NCBI GenBank assembly: GCA_002900995.3 | Contig: CM035305.1 | Span: 3,828,467 to 3,892,466 of the forward strand | DNA from: Ganoderma boninense | Lineage: Eukaryota > Basidiomycota > Agaricomycetes > Polyporales > Polyporaceae | Reading direction: 5' to 3' | Length of the DNA stretch: 64,000 nt | Shown here: piece after piece, positions 1 to 11,160 of the stretch | Numbering within the stretch: position 1 is the first letter of the stretch | Layout: every line of letters begins with the position of its first letter | Notes under the pieces: generated by a model | What the model saw: only the letters and a program-made list of their open reading frames with translations | The model's database searches: none | Told to the model about the DNA's origin: nothing | Translations under genes and position numbers: made by a program

Positions 1-87
1 AATACATTGCGGTGAGAAGCTTTCCCAGAGGTACGTGGGATGACTTGCGTTGTGGGGTGCTGCGACAGCGCCCGCCCGGGACACTGG

Positions 88-1324
88 CTAATCAACGGAG
101 ATCAAGTTAACATGTCTAGTAGGAACACATACCACGACGTGTGCAGTGGCCTGCGCCCGAGGCTCACGATCTCGATAGCGAAGAGCATCGCGAACGTCGT
201 TGAGGTGCGCATCTTCATCTGAGTGGTGCTGGTAGTCGAAAGTATCTTGCATTTCGTCAGCAAAGCCACCAGACGGTCCGACGTCATCGCTGGTGTCTCC
301 GCTGGTGCTGGTGGGTACACTCGAGAGGCTGGTGGAGGAGCGAGCACGAGGCGTTTGTCGTAACGGAGTGTCGCTATGAGCTGAGGTGTAGGGGGGGGCG
401 TCGGCATTCAAGGGCCCGTCTCGTATGATCTTCTCCCATCCGGGGAGCAACGCCCGGCTCGTTGATGCGTTCTTGCGTTTCGGCCTCTTCTTTTGTATCT
501 TCGTTGCTTGACTAGGGGAGAAATGAATGGCACGGTGAGAGATGGGGAGGTGGAGAGAGAGTGTCTTACGTGGACTCGGGTCCTGCCACGGAGTCGTGCT
601 TCCTTTTTCCCACCGTCTTTGGTTTCGCTGCGACCTCCTTGCCCTTGCCTTTGCCTCCCTTCCTCTGCTGCCTCTGGGAATCGTCTTCTTCGAGCTCCAT
701 CTCGGACTCGCCTTCATCATCTTCCTCCTCATTATCGTCAACTACAAACTCATCCCCATCGGAGGCGTCGTCATACGCGACATCTTCAACTTCGCCTTCC
801 GGTCGCAAGAAGTCGTCTGGAGGGGCGGGAATAGTGCATCAGGGACCACATGTTCGGTGAGGTATTCGAAGTATCGATGTAGTAAATTGATGACTTACAT
901 TCGTCTTCCAACAGCGGGGGAGGGTAAAGATAGGTGCCAGACTGGATGTTGGCTGGTTGTTTGGCTGGGGGTCGAGGGCCCCCCTCTCGCAGCTTAGGAT
1001 AGGGAGAGATGTGATGAGTGCCACCACCCCGGACGGAGGGAAAGATACCTCAAGCAGGCAGTGCGCGTCGGCTGCCGTTGGGGGGCTGCTGATCGTAGGT
1101 GCGTCTTCCCCCAGTCGTGCTTGTATCGCTGCGGCCCGTGCCAAAGCCTCTTCCTTTTTCGTGGCTGCCTGTGCTTTCTCGCTAACCTTCTGTGCCTTTT
1201 CTTGTAGGACTTCTTCATGGCTCCGTCTTGGAGGAGGCATGTCAGGAGCCCCCACCACCCACTCTTTGTTTCTCTGGCGTGTCTGGAGGGCGGGCGGAAG
1301 TTCATACCTTCTTCGGGGCCCCAT
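88..1324 (-). CDS. Unassigned acidic, probably nuclear multi-exon protein
   Basis: I do not recognise the family. The ATG lies at 1324-1322 and the stop at 90-88. The first exon (to about 1045) begins MGPRRRYELPP and has an Ala/Glu/Lys-rich, coiled-coil-like helix. A spliced junction near 873/829 restores YPPPLLEDEYDFLRPEGE; the next exon (about 829-566) is a Glu/Asp tract followed by a basic KGGKGKGKEV and KTVGKRKH stretch, which looks like a nuclear localisation signal. The last exon (about 510-88) reads KIQKKRPKRK, PGWEKIIRDGP and a Ser/Thr-rich tail. The donor and acceptor sites support splicing, but the exons between 1045 and 873 are uncertain. Its place beside two transposons suggests a transposon-associated or dispersed family; that is inference only. 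Confidence 0.4.
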
Positions 1325-1416
1325 GGTGGAGGGAGGGATGGAAAGGGAGGGTGGCCAGGGAAAGGAGATCTACAAGGGGAAGGGGGTGAGCTGTACGGCG
1401 ACGGTCGGGCCTTAGG

Positions 1417-1424
1417 TCTCTCGA
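1417..1424. repeat. Left 8-bp target site duplication
   Basis: The bases TCTCTCGA sit directly before the element end TAGTGTAC and match the copy at 1962-1969 exactly. Confidence 0.85.
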
Positions 1425-1961
1425 TAGTGTACCGGGCAGAATACTTTTGGCCCTTGGCAGATGGCAGAATGGCAAAACGGCAATTGCCAGGGCCGGCAAA
1501 TACTGGCAAATTGGCAGCTGGTTCCCAATGCTCTCTGGCTGCAGGAAGTGCCGTAAATCGTGTCTTTGAGAGACGAGGAGCACCCCAAGTGCTTAAAGTT
1601 GCTTATAGGCCATCCATAAACTTCCCGCTGCCATATCCAAGTGGGTCAGGATAGCCAAGGGGTTAAGCATCGACGCTCTGGGAGACGCCCGACCTGATGC
1701 GGGTCAAGCGCTGGCCAACTCATAAGGGTCCTGAGCGATGTTATGAGACCCATTCACCTCATCTACTTCCCCCAGTCTTTTCTGATCCTTGTTGCACTAC
1801 GAATGGGGGGCGATGAACTCCGTCAAGTGGTCTCTGCCCGCTAAGCGCACATTAGGCGCCTTTCTTTTGCCAAATCTGCCCGGAACCCCTCACTGGCAAA
1901 ATGGCAATTGCCGCCTGGCAATTGCCACGGGCAAATTGGCAGCATTTTGCCGCGTACACTA
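1425..1961. mobile_element. Non-autonomous hAT-type element (MITE-like), 537 bp
   Basis: The left end at 1425 reads TAGTGTACCGGGCAGAAT and the reverse complement of the right end at 1961 reads TAGTGTACGCGGCAAAAT. The similarity continues inward for roughly 100 bp as imperfect inverted copies built from GGCAA / TTGCC words (for example GGCAAATTGGCAG near 1505 and 1931). The ends fit the hAT consensus YARNG (TAGTG), and a perfect 8-bp direct repeat flanks the element, which is the hAT target duplication size. No coding capacity is seen, so it would need a transposase in trans. It sits between the divergent unassigned gene and the Plavaka gene. Confidence 0.85.
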
Positions 1962-1969
1962 TCTCTCGA
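1962..1969. repeat. Right 8-bp target site duplication
   Basis: The bases TCTCTCGA follow the right element end GTACACTA directly and match 1417-1424 exactly. Confidence 0.85.
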
Positions 1970-2197
1970 AGTGACAGGCGGGTCCGTGCACGTCCGCGCG
2001 CGCGCAGTCCCGGCGCACCACCGGACGACCGCCTTCCGTGGGCCCATGGCGACAGCGGTGCCCCCAAATAAGGTATGTTTTCTTGATAATGCAGCTGCTC
2101 GGAGTCTAAGCAGCCCTGGATTTGCCCCTTCAGATGTTTGTCTCTGCGTTCTCATTACCTTTTCACTCTTGTCATCATCTGCGACTCGTTTCTCACT

Positions 2198-5100
2198 ATG
2201 CCCCGAAGCAATCGACATCGTTTTCGTCCCCAAAACATACCCTGCACGTTCCCCAAGTGTCCCAGATTGTTTTCCGACCAATCAGGACTCAAACGACACA
2301 TCAACTCTGCCCATCCCTCCTTCACCGGTGTTCGAACTCGACAGCAACCTCCTCCTTCTGGAAACCTCCCATCTGAGTCGCCGGCTCGCAGTCACTCTCT
2401 CCCTAACTCTCAGCCACCTCAACACCTGCACGACCCCTCCGAAAGTGCTAGCACTGCGGGCACTTTCCAGTCCTTCATCCCCGAGAATGGCGAGTCTTCG
2501 CCTCCCGCGTCCCCCGGCACTGGCACACAATCGCGCATTGAGTTCCATCCCTTGATCAACGGTTCGTAGTATGTTCTTCCCCTCAGTGCTATGCTGTTTC
2601 TAAGGCAAGTGCCATGCCAGCTCGTCGTTGCAACCAGCATGGCGAGTTTCTCCCTGAATCAGCCCCGCCACCTCCTGCCGAAGCCCGAGCCAGCACGGAC
2701 TTCAGCCCCTTCGAATCCCGAGTCCAATTTGAGGTAGCAGACTTTCTTTATCGTCGCGCGCAAATGTCCTCGAGGAAGATCAATGAACTCATGCAACTGT
2801 GGGCGGCAACTCTCGACGAGGATCGCGAACCTCCATTCGCTGGATCAACACACCTCCACGATGTCATCGATGAGATCGTCAATGGAGACGTTCCATGGCA
2901 GCAGTTCGCGGTGAGCTGGAAGGGGTCTGTTGCGCCGACTGTCCCCCTTCTATCCTGGCAAGTTCGAGAATACCCCATCATATTCCGAGATCCACGCCTC
3001 GTCCTGCGGAACCAGCTTCGCAACCCCGACTTCGCTCAGGACATCGACTTTGTCCCCAAACGCATTTACGGGCCCAATGGCAAGAGGGTCTACAAGGACT
3101 TCATGTCTGGAGACTGGGTTTGGGATCAGGCGGTACGCACGAACACATGAACGTCGATGACTGTCCCCTGGCTGATATATCCTTCTGAACAGGATAAACT
3201 TGCTGCTAATCCGAGAAATCGGGGCGCTGCATTCTGCGCGACGGCGATCGGCAGCGACAAGACCACAGTCTCTGTCGCCACGGGTCAAAACGAGTACTAC
3301 CCCATCTATCTTACCAACGGGAACGTTACAAACACCATGCGACGTTCGCATCGCAATGCAATAACTTTGCTGGGGTTTCTCGCCATTCCTAAAAGTAAGT
3401 CCTTGTCCCTTGTTGCTCGAGAGCGGCGCCGAGTAGCCTCTTGATAATTGACCATTGAATGAAGCCGATAGGCAGTACAGTGATGACCCTAAATTTAGGA
3501 AGTTTCGACGGGAACTATTCCACACCTCCCTCCGTTACATCTTCGACTCGCTGCATACGTATATGACGACTTACGATGTTGTGCTCTGTGGCGACGGCTA
3601 TTATCGTCGCGTTATCTACGGACTCGGGCCCTACATTGCGGACTATCCCGAACAGGTCCTCCTTGCGTGTACGGTCCAGGGATGGTGTCCGAGGCGAGTA
3701 ATCTGGTGCATGTGGTACACAGCACATCTGCTTACGTGTAGTTTCACAGATGCACTGCAGCGCCGGACGATCTTGACACCGGACAAGCCTCGCGACGCTC
3801 CCACGAGCACACTGCTGCTCTCCTCGATGCCCATGACCTCAAGGAACTATGGGACGACTATGGAATTGTCGGAGACCTTACGGTGAGTTTGCGTCGACTC
3901 AGACGTGCTTAATATGCTACGCCAGGCTAGTAGCTGACTCGGAATGTACCTGCGCTAGCCCTTCACAGCTTACTTTCCGCGCGCAGATATCCATGAGCTC
4001 CTGTCGCCCGATCTTCTTCATCAGGTCATCAAAGGAACATTCAAGGATCATCTGGTGACCTGGGTTGAGGAGTACCTCGTCTTGGTGCATGGAAAGGCAG
4101 GTGCAGCCGCAATCCTTGCGGACATTGATCGACGGTATGCAGCCACGGAGTTTCTTTGCTGGGTGCTTTGCTAATTGAGATGGTTGCTAGCATTGCCGCA
4201 GCACCGCCTTTTCCAGGACTTCGTCGGTTTCCCGAAGGACGAGGGTTTAAGCAGTGGACAGGCGACGATTCCAAGGCACTGATGAAGGTATGATTATATC
4301 CATCTCGAATTGATAGCAACGGCCGTTGAATTGTTCGTAGATTTATCTTCCGGCCATTTCAGGCCATGTCCCTCCCCAGATGGTGCGCGCACTCAGCGCG
4401 TTCCTAGACTTCTGTTACTATGTCCGTCAGGATGCCATCGATGAAGATACGCTAGTCAAGATTGATGATGCACTCCAACGATTTCACCGCGACCGGGTGG
4501 TCTTCGTCGCCGCTGGGGTCCGTACCACCATATCTCTACCCCGACAACACTCGCTCAAGCATTACCCCCGGCTCATACGGCTCTTCGGTTCTCCGAATGG
4601 CCTCTGCTCGTCCATGATGGAGGCCAAGCACATCGTGGCAGTCAAGCAGCCATATCGCAGGTCTAGTCGCAACCGGCCCCTTGCGCAAATTGTACAGATC
4701 AACCAACGTCTGGACAAGCTCGCTGCCATCCGTGTCGAGTTCAACGCGCTCGGAATGCTACAAGGGGCATGCCCCCGCCTTCCTCGATTCCTCACCGACC
4801 CGCCATCTGATTCAGATTCAGACTCAGACTTCTCTTCAGACTCGTCGTCTTCCGACTCGGACGACGACCCGATTATAGCGCCTCTTCCCACGTCCCAAGC
4901 TGTCCCTCCCCCTCCCCCTCCTCCTCCCCTTCCCCCACATCAGCAAAGTCCTCCAGATGATGACGACTCAGGCCCAGTCCATGAACTGGATGTGTACGCC
5001 GAGGTCGTACTGGCCAAAACCCCAGGTATGTAACAGAACACGTCCTTTTCGTATCCTTGCCTCACACTCACCCGTGAGACAGTTCGCGGCTATCCAAGAA

Positions 5101-5744
5101 ATGTTGATGAACTCGCCACCGCTCTCGCCATACCATCACTCCCCGCTCTCATCCGCTTCTTTCTCTACGACCAGCTTCATCCTGACTCAGAAGAAACTGG
5201 CCGAGCAGCTGGTCTCGACAGATGTCCGCCTTTCAATGGCAGCGTGCGTGTTTTTCCCTCGGCCATCGCGACGTATTACGCCCCTAGCGATCCGTCTGGA
5301 CCACGAGGGATGCACCGTGAGCGCATCCGCTCTGTACAAGCATGGCGAGGTGGACGAGCCCGCCGTGACTGCGTCTACGTCTCGCATGACGAGACACTTC
5401 CCGGGTTCCGCGGTCTTCACATTGCACGTGTCCATCTTTTTTTTTCATTTATGTTTGGACAGATTTCGTACTCTTGTGCTCTTGTTACATGGTTCTCTGC
5501 CGTTGCGGACGAACCGGATTGTGACACCGGTATGTGGATCGTTGCCCCGGATGTGGTGACTGATCATACATTTCCTATGGACATCATTAATGTAGATTCG
5601 ATCATACGATCAGCTCATCTTATTGGCGTTGCAGGCGAAGATTTCATTCCTCGGGAGGTCGGGCCCAGCGAGAGCCTCGATGTCTTCCGTGAATTCTACG
5701 TTAACAAGTTTGCCGACCATCATTCTCATGAAATAGCTTTCTAA
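2198..5744 (+). CDS. Plavaka-family DNA transposase (CACTA-like)
   Basis: Transposase of the basidiomycete Plavaka group. The start at 2198 gives MPRSNRHRF followed by a C2H2 zinc finger (CTFPKCPRLFSDQSGLKRH, then H) that probably binds DNA. An intron at about 2562-2620 joins HPLIN to ARRCNQHGEFLP. Later exons carry hallmark segments in family order: GSDKTTVSVATGQNEYYP (about 3260), YGLGPYIADYPEQVLLAC (about 3610), LHQVIKGTFKDHLVTWVEEY (about 4020), FPEGRGFKQWTGDDSKALM (about 4230), LPRQHSLKHYPRLIRLFG (about 4540), then an Asp/Ser and Pro-rich spacer (4800-4960) and a C-terminal block ending FADHHSHEIAF at 5744. No frame break or premature stop was found across about ten exons, so it may be functional. 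Terminal repeats of the whole element were not found. Confidence 0.85.
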
Positions 5745-6985
5745 TATATACAGTGTACAGTTTATTGGATCGATAATTACTACAAGCTGCGAACCGGCTG
5801 TTTTTCCAGTCCACCAGGCCACCACCACCTCAAGCAGACATCAGCTTTTGACGTCGTTGCGCAGACGGAACCAACGTTTGTTCGAGCGCTAGAGCTGCCT
5901 ATTTGGGTGAGTCCGGGCAGCTGCAAGCCGTAAGACGCGCCCGACCGATAAGTTACATCTAAGACGAGGCTCACTAAGTTCTAAGACGAACCGTAAGTCA
6001 TAAGATACCATAAGATCGGTAAGATGGGGTGTGGTTTTGCTGATCGGCGTGCGGCGCAGTACCGCCAACAACAGGCGGCCGGAACTTTGTTTATAGCTTC
6101 TCAGACGAGACCCAAACCATAATGCGCCGCGTCTGTCCAACAGACCGTTGCAATTGCCTCCGCTCGTCGCATCGCATGCGCTCCGTGCTGACATCCAGCA
6201 TTGAATTTTGAAATCTGAGGCTCGATAACGTCACCCTGATTTGCGTGGAGGCACCCTTCTCTCGCCCCGCGCCTGATCGTGTACGTATGCCGCAGCAGAA
6301 GGCGGCTCAAGCACCTCGAATGCGCGGCATGCACTGCCGCGCCCGGTGTGTGGTGCAGGCAATGCGCCGCCCCGAAACGAGCACATTCAGCGAAGCTCGC
6401 CCAAGCGGTACACGGGACCCCCGGACAGACCACAGGACGTCGGAGAACCAGGGAAGACGATGACGGAGAATGCATTGCGGATATCTACAGCCATAGACGG
6501 TACTACTACTCGACATGGACGGGAAATGGATGGGAAGCAGTGGTGGCGGCATATATATGTACATGGTCGCGTCAAATTATACCTCGTCCTACAAATATGG
6601 AAGGAAGGGGGGAAAATAAGAAGGGGGAAAGAGGAAAGGCGCGAACTGGGTTGATGAACGGCGGAAAACAACAAGGTGGCTAGGGGGTACGGAAGACAAG
6701 ACCGCGGAAGCGTAGCAAGGACGCGAGATGGCGGGAAATAGAGGTAATAAAGATGCGATACAGACGAAGACGAAGCCGAAATGAGTATACATACACCAAA
6801 CAAATGCTTAAAACCGTGTAAAACCATTGCAAGCGTGCACCCCGCGCGATGGACAGACAACCAAGGCACGAGGGTGGCAATAACAATGTCTGAAGTCCCA
6901 GATGGTCCGTTGCCCAACACCCAGGGGCAATGTCGACCCCACAGCGTGGGCACTGTCCAGAGCGGCCCACGAAGTCACCTCTAGA
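5745..6985. other. Intergenic region between Plavaka gene and VAC8 3' end
   Basis: About 1.2 kb without a supported gene. The first 280 bases hold the TAAG cluster and are probably the transposon's 3' terminal region. The rest lies 3' of VAC8 on the minus strand and includes its likely 3' untranslated region. Confidence 0.5.
5931..6023. repeat. Cluster of nine TAAG(A/T) motifs 3' of the transposase
   Basis: TAAG starts at 5931, 5949, 5960, 5975, 5982, 5994, 6001, 6011 and 6020, often as TAAGAC or TAAGAT, all in one orientation. Nine copies in about 93 bases is far above chance for a tetramer. Short subterminal repeats of this kind flank many CACTA-type elements and bind transposase; that role here is inferred. 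Confidence 0.6.
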
Positions 6986-9441
6986 TCAGTGAGCAGGGCC
7001 GGCGAAGGCCTCACGTACGCTCTTCCGGAGCTCCTCGTGGTCGCGCCCGCTCACGCTCTCATCACGCTGCGACAACGAGCTTGCCTGGAGTTGTGACGCG
7101 AGGGCGCTTGGCGTCATGACACCTTCACTATCGGTGAAGTCCAGGATGCGGCGCGCCAGCATCTGGATCTCGCCGTGGCCATTGCCCGTCTCGGTGTCCT
7201 GGTACGAGTGAGCCTGCGAATGGTGAGAGTGGGGGGTACCGCCGAGTGATGACGCCGGAGTCGAGGTGCGAGTTTCAGCCAGGGAGCGGATGTTCGGAAT
7301 GAGAAGGGAGGAGTTGCGGATGTTGCTGACAAGTTGTGGGTCTTGGTGCGAGGATGAAACACGTCAGCGCCAACGTGGGTCAGGAGGTAAAGCCTTCACT
7401 TACCGCCAGACTCAAGCAGTTGAACAATGGTCCATACAGCAATATGTTGGAAGGTGGCATCCGCGCTCGTGAGGAAACGGTACAAATATCTGTGCATACC
7501 GCCGTCAGGCTTATCCCAGACATCGTTAAAGGCCGAATAGTCGTCAGAGGTCGTGCGTCCATCTAAATATACCGTCAGCAGAGCCCTTCCGACGTCACGC
7601 GGAGACTAATTTACCCTTCGAAGATAGGTTACCCAATGCGGCAGCACTGTTACCCTGTACTTCGGAGCTCCCAGAGTTCGTGAGAGGAATCAAGACTTCA
7701 CAGATGCCCATCTCGAGCAACTGCCCCTTCAACTCATCTGTGATCGAAATGCTCAGGCTCCAACCATTGGTATTGGGCGCACAAACATACCGCTCAAAGC
7801 CAAAACCGCGATGCACGCTGTCATCTCGCTCTGGACGTTCATCGGAACCTCCAACACGAGTTCCTTGATACTCTGCACGGCACCGGCCTTGACGATGGCT
7901 TGTTTGTTCTTCTCCGAGCTTGCAGCAAGATTCCGGAGCGTTGAAATGGCATGGCACTGCACCTCCTCGTTGTCTTTGAACGACAAGAGGTTGATGAGTG
8001 GCTGTAAGAATCCGGATTCGATAATGGGGGATTCGTTCTGGGGGTGAATGGAGACATTTCGGACGCAGGCGGCAGCGGAGAGAATGAGCGGGAGATACGT
8101 AGACTGCAGGAGGCGGAGGAGGGATGTAAGGCCGTCGGCTTTGACAATCTCAAGCTGATACTTCTCTGAGGGTGAGGGCGTTAGCTCTGAGTGATAAATA
8201 TGAAAGAAGAGCTGTACCATCGCTAGCAAGGTTGCGAAGGGCGAGAGCAGCCTGGCACTGAACCTTCAAGCTCGGGCTATCCATGAGCTGCACGAGGCTC
8301 GAGACCAGCTTGTGTTCTGTCTGCGCGAGCTTCTTCCGGTTGTGCGCTGCGTAAATGTAAGAAAAAATGTACAAGACGGGACTGAGCCGGAATGTACGGT
8401 ACCATCAACAGCGATATTGCTAAGCGCAGTGGTGCAGTAGTATTGCACGTCTGTGTCAGGGGAGTTAAGTAGGCTGACAAGAACGGGAATTGCACCGGCA
8501 TTAACGAGCTGCTGCCGATTTTCATCTATGGCGCTAATTAGAAAGAAAAGAAATAGCAACGGATGTCATGCAACACGCACCGGAATGCGTCATGTTCAGG
8601 AGTGCACCAGTCGCGTTGCGTTGGACGCGCATGTCCTTAGAACGTGCCAACCGGGTGAGGGGAACAAGGGCACCGGACTTCGCGATCTTGGTTTTGTTGT
8701 CGTCTACGCGAGATGGAGAGACGGCTCAGAGGTGCGCGGGAAAGGAAATTGGTAACCTTCACTCACCATGTGTAGCCAAATTCGTGACACAGCCCACAGC
8801 GTTGCACTGTACCTCAACGTTGGGGCTGAGCATTTGCCTGATGAGAGGCTCGAGGCCTCCCAGCTTGACGATGAGCAGCTTGTTGTCAGCTGTCGTGCAA
8901 CGTCAGCATGGAAGCGAGCTCAAGCTGGACACTCACTCACTATTTACAGCTAGGTTTCCCAGGGCCGCGCTTGCAGCCCGCTGCACTTCGGTATCGTGAC
9001 TAGTAAGGAGGAAGAGAATGGGGTCGAGAGTGTCACGACCGACAGGGCGAACTTCCTTCTCGGTGATTTCGGCAAACGCGAGTGCGGCGCTGCGTTGGAG
9101 GTCGACATTGTCGGAGAATGAGAGTGTAGTCAACGCTGCAAGAGGCGAATCTCGGAAGAAGTCCGTCGTCGTACGATCTGCAGAAGGCGGAGTGGGACAA
9201 CGTCAGTTGAACTGGACCCTGGAGGCAACTGCTCTGTCGTTTGAGAAAGGGTACGGACTCTCGAGGAACTGGAGCAGATCTGCCACAGCCTCCCGCTCGT
9301 TCTCCAACAACAACGGCTCGTATGATGAGCTCCGCGAGCGGACTAGAGGATGTCGTTAGAATAGGCGCGAGCTGAGGACAAGTGTTGGAGAAAAAACAGC
9401 CACGCACAGCAAGACTCGCAGCAACTGGAGGCGACACCCAT
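6986..9441 (-). CDS. VAC8: Vacuolar armadillo-repeat protein Vac8
   Basis: Vac8 is a lipid-anchored vacuole membrane adaptor used in vacuole inheritance, nucleus-vacuole junctions and autophagy. A 34-nt first exon (9441-9408) encodes [11 protein letters not shown]: Gly2 is the expected myristoylation site and the Cys pairs are palmitoylation sites. After an intron (9407 to about 9347) follows [20 protein letters not shown], then armadillo repeats such as [38 protein letters not shown] and [19 protein letters not shown]. The C-terminus reads [20 protein letters not shown] and ends AFAGPAH at the TGA 6988-6986. At least seven introns interrupt it; no frame break was seen. It is divergent from the thioesterase gene. 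Confidence 0.95.
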
Positions 9442-9975
9442 GTCAAAGATCCGTGTATGAGAGGACGAGCGGAGAGGAGGGAGCACCAGGCGGGAGGGAG
9501 GGGAGCTGTACAGAACCAAGGCAAGGGCCGACTACGAACTTCGCGACAGGGAGCAGCAGCGGCCCTTCGCCGGCGCTGTGTTTGGCCATGTTGTGTCCGC
9601 ACCATTTTCGGCCATGCGTCTTGCGCTCCTTTGGGCCACAGCAGTGTTGCTACCAGTAAGCCCCCTCCTCCGTTCGTCGTGCGCAACGACGATCTCCCCT
9701 CAGGCAAACAGTTCTCGTCAGAAGGCCGATGTCATCGTTGCGGCCAGTGCTTGCCGCCGCACGCCCACGAAGACAACGGTAACGCACTCCGAGTACCGCA
9801 ACCTAATATCTGTCTGGCGCTCACGCTCACATTGACTGCGGCATCTCTAGGCGATGCAAAGTCAATGGCGATGAGTGCTGCGCACAAGGGTTATGTCCGC
9901 CTCTTGGCTTATTCCGTCAGCCATATAATATGCATTGTTCGACGGTCGGGGCCTTAGAACAACCGAGTCAACCCT
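9442..9975. promoter_or_regulatory. Divergent intergenic region VAC8 / thioesterase
   Basis: These 534 bases separate two start codons that point away from each other, so both promoters must lie here. I see no clear TATA box or named operator; open frames here are short and unsupported. Confidence 0.45.
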
Positions 9976-10835
9976 ATGGCTGCTCAACGAGCAAGGCCTG
10001 CACCTACCGAGCCCATCGTCATCGCCCCCACTGCAGAGCATGCGGGCACCGTCATCTTTGTCCATGTGAGCATAATTTTTTGTGTAAACCGTTTGTGAGT
10101 ACTCAATGATGCATACAGGGCTTGGGACAGTCCAACAGCCAATGGGTGCACACTCTTCGCCGAGTCGTCGAACGACTTCCTACCTTGAAGTGGATTCTGC
10201 CCCAGGCGTAAGTCTAGTTCTCTCATCGGTTTTTTCATTGCACTTAAATCTGGACCTCGATAGACCTAATGCTCCTGTGACGTACAGTCAAGAGCGAGTT
10301 CGCCCTAGCTGGTTCAATATCGCCAGTCTGCCTCCCTGCAACTGCTACGACGAGACTGGCATTTCGTCAGGGGTGGCCAAGCTGGAGAACCTGATCATCT
10401 CCGAAGTTCGTCAAGGCACTACATCTTCTAAGATTGTCCTGGTGGGCTTCAGCCAAGGAGCGTCCCTGTCGCTCATGACAGCGCTGACGACTCTGCACGA
10501 ATTGGGCGGTGTAGCCAGCCTGTCTGGATGGATACCCAAACAATCGAGGCCGGTGAGTAGAAGGCCATAAGCTTCACTGGTTTCGAAATACTTACGACTT
10601 GCGCCTCAGGCTATGCAACAGATTGAACCTAGTCTCCCGGTATTTTGGGCTCATGGTAGCGCAGACGACGAAGTCCCCCTGCTGTACGGAGAAGAATGTG
10701 TATCGTTCCTTCGTAATACTCTTGGCATGTCGTCCGAAAGAGTGATGTTCAAGATATACGATGGACTTGAACCACTCTGTCGATGACGCAGAGCTGGACG
10801 ACCTTGCGGAGTGGCTGGCGCACATTGTGTCTTGA
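9976..10835 (+). CDS. Acyl-protein thioesterase / carboxylesterase, frame broken near the catalytic His
   Basis: An alpha/beta hydrolase of the acyl-protein thioesterase (APT1, phospholipase/carboxylesterase) family, which removes palmitate from cytosolic-side proteins. Exon 1 is 9976-10065, and exon 2 starts at 10119 to give VHGLGQSNSQW. The nucleophile elbow is GFSQGASLS (Ser, about 10450) and the acid is in HGSADDEVPL (Asp, about 10660). The last conserved block should read GLEHSVDDAELDDLAEWL, but the sequence GAACCACTC at 10769-10777 has one base too many: the frame passes into PLCR and a TGA at 10784. Dropping one C restores the His and a frame ending at the TGA 10833-10835. As written, the protein lacks its catalytic His. 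Confidence 0.85.
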
Positions 10836-11160
10836 CCTGATAGCGGTGGTGGTATCCATCACCTCTCTTCATAGAATTTTTCCCTAGGCTATGCTCCATG
10901 TTACATGTACGGTAGGAATAGATTCTCGCGATATGTGGTCCAATTGGCTGTTTTTCTTTTGTTTATGGTTTGTGCGGATGAACGTGATCGCCGGCTGATG
11001 TCCAACACTGCCACAATGAAGTCAGATCTGCGTCTCGGCCACACCAGAAACCTTTCCTTGACTCGGACTCGGTTTGACTCCATCCACTCGAGCATATGCT
11101 TAACTCTTTCCCCCCTTTTGTCTCCTGCGATCTGCCTTTGGGAACTTCCATACGTGTTTG
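10836..11160. other. Intergenic region upstream of CCA1
   Basis: 325 bases between tandem genes. A pyrimidine-rich stretch just before 11161 resembles a basidiomycete 5' leader. Nothing else is seen. Confidence 0.4.

Noticed and set aside
1644..1733. tRNA-like stretch inside the hAT element (A-box-like TAGCCAAGGGG, later GGGTCAAGCGC)
   Set aside because: The D-arm and T-arm do not pair and no anticodon stem can be drawn; resemblance to the two boxes is partial and could be chance.
6387..6975. Long open minus-strand frames 3' of VAC8
   Set aside because: No conserved pattern, low-complexity Ser/Pro/Leu content and position directly behind the VAC8 stop point to 3' untranslated sequence.
9033..9707. 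224-residue open frame on the minus strand over the VAC8 5' end
   Set aside because: It is a shadow frame: VAC8 exons 1 and 2 occupy the same strand in another frame and explain the conserved residues.
10765..10790. Programmed ribosomal frameshifting as the reason for the thioesterase break
   Set aside because: No slippery sequence or downstream structure is evident, and similar one-base breaks occur in many unrelated genes, favouring sequence error.
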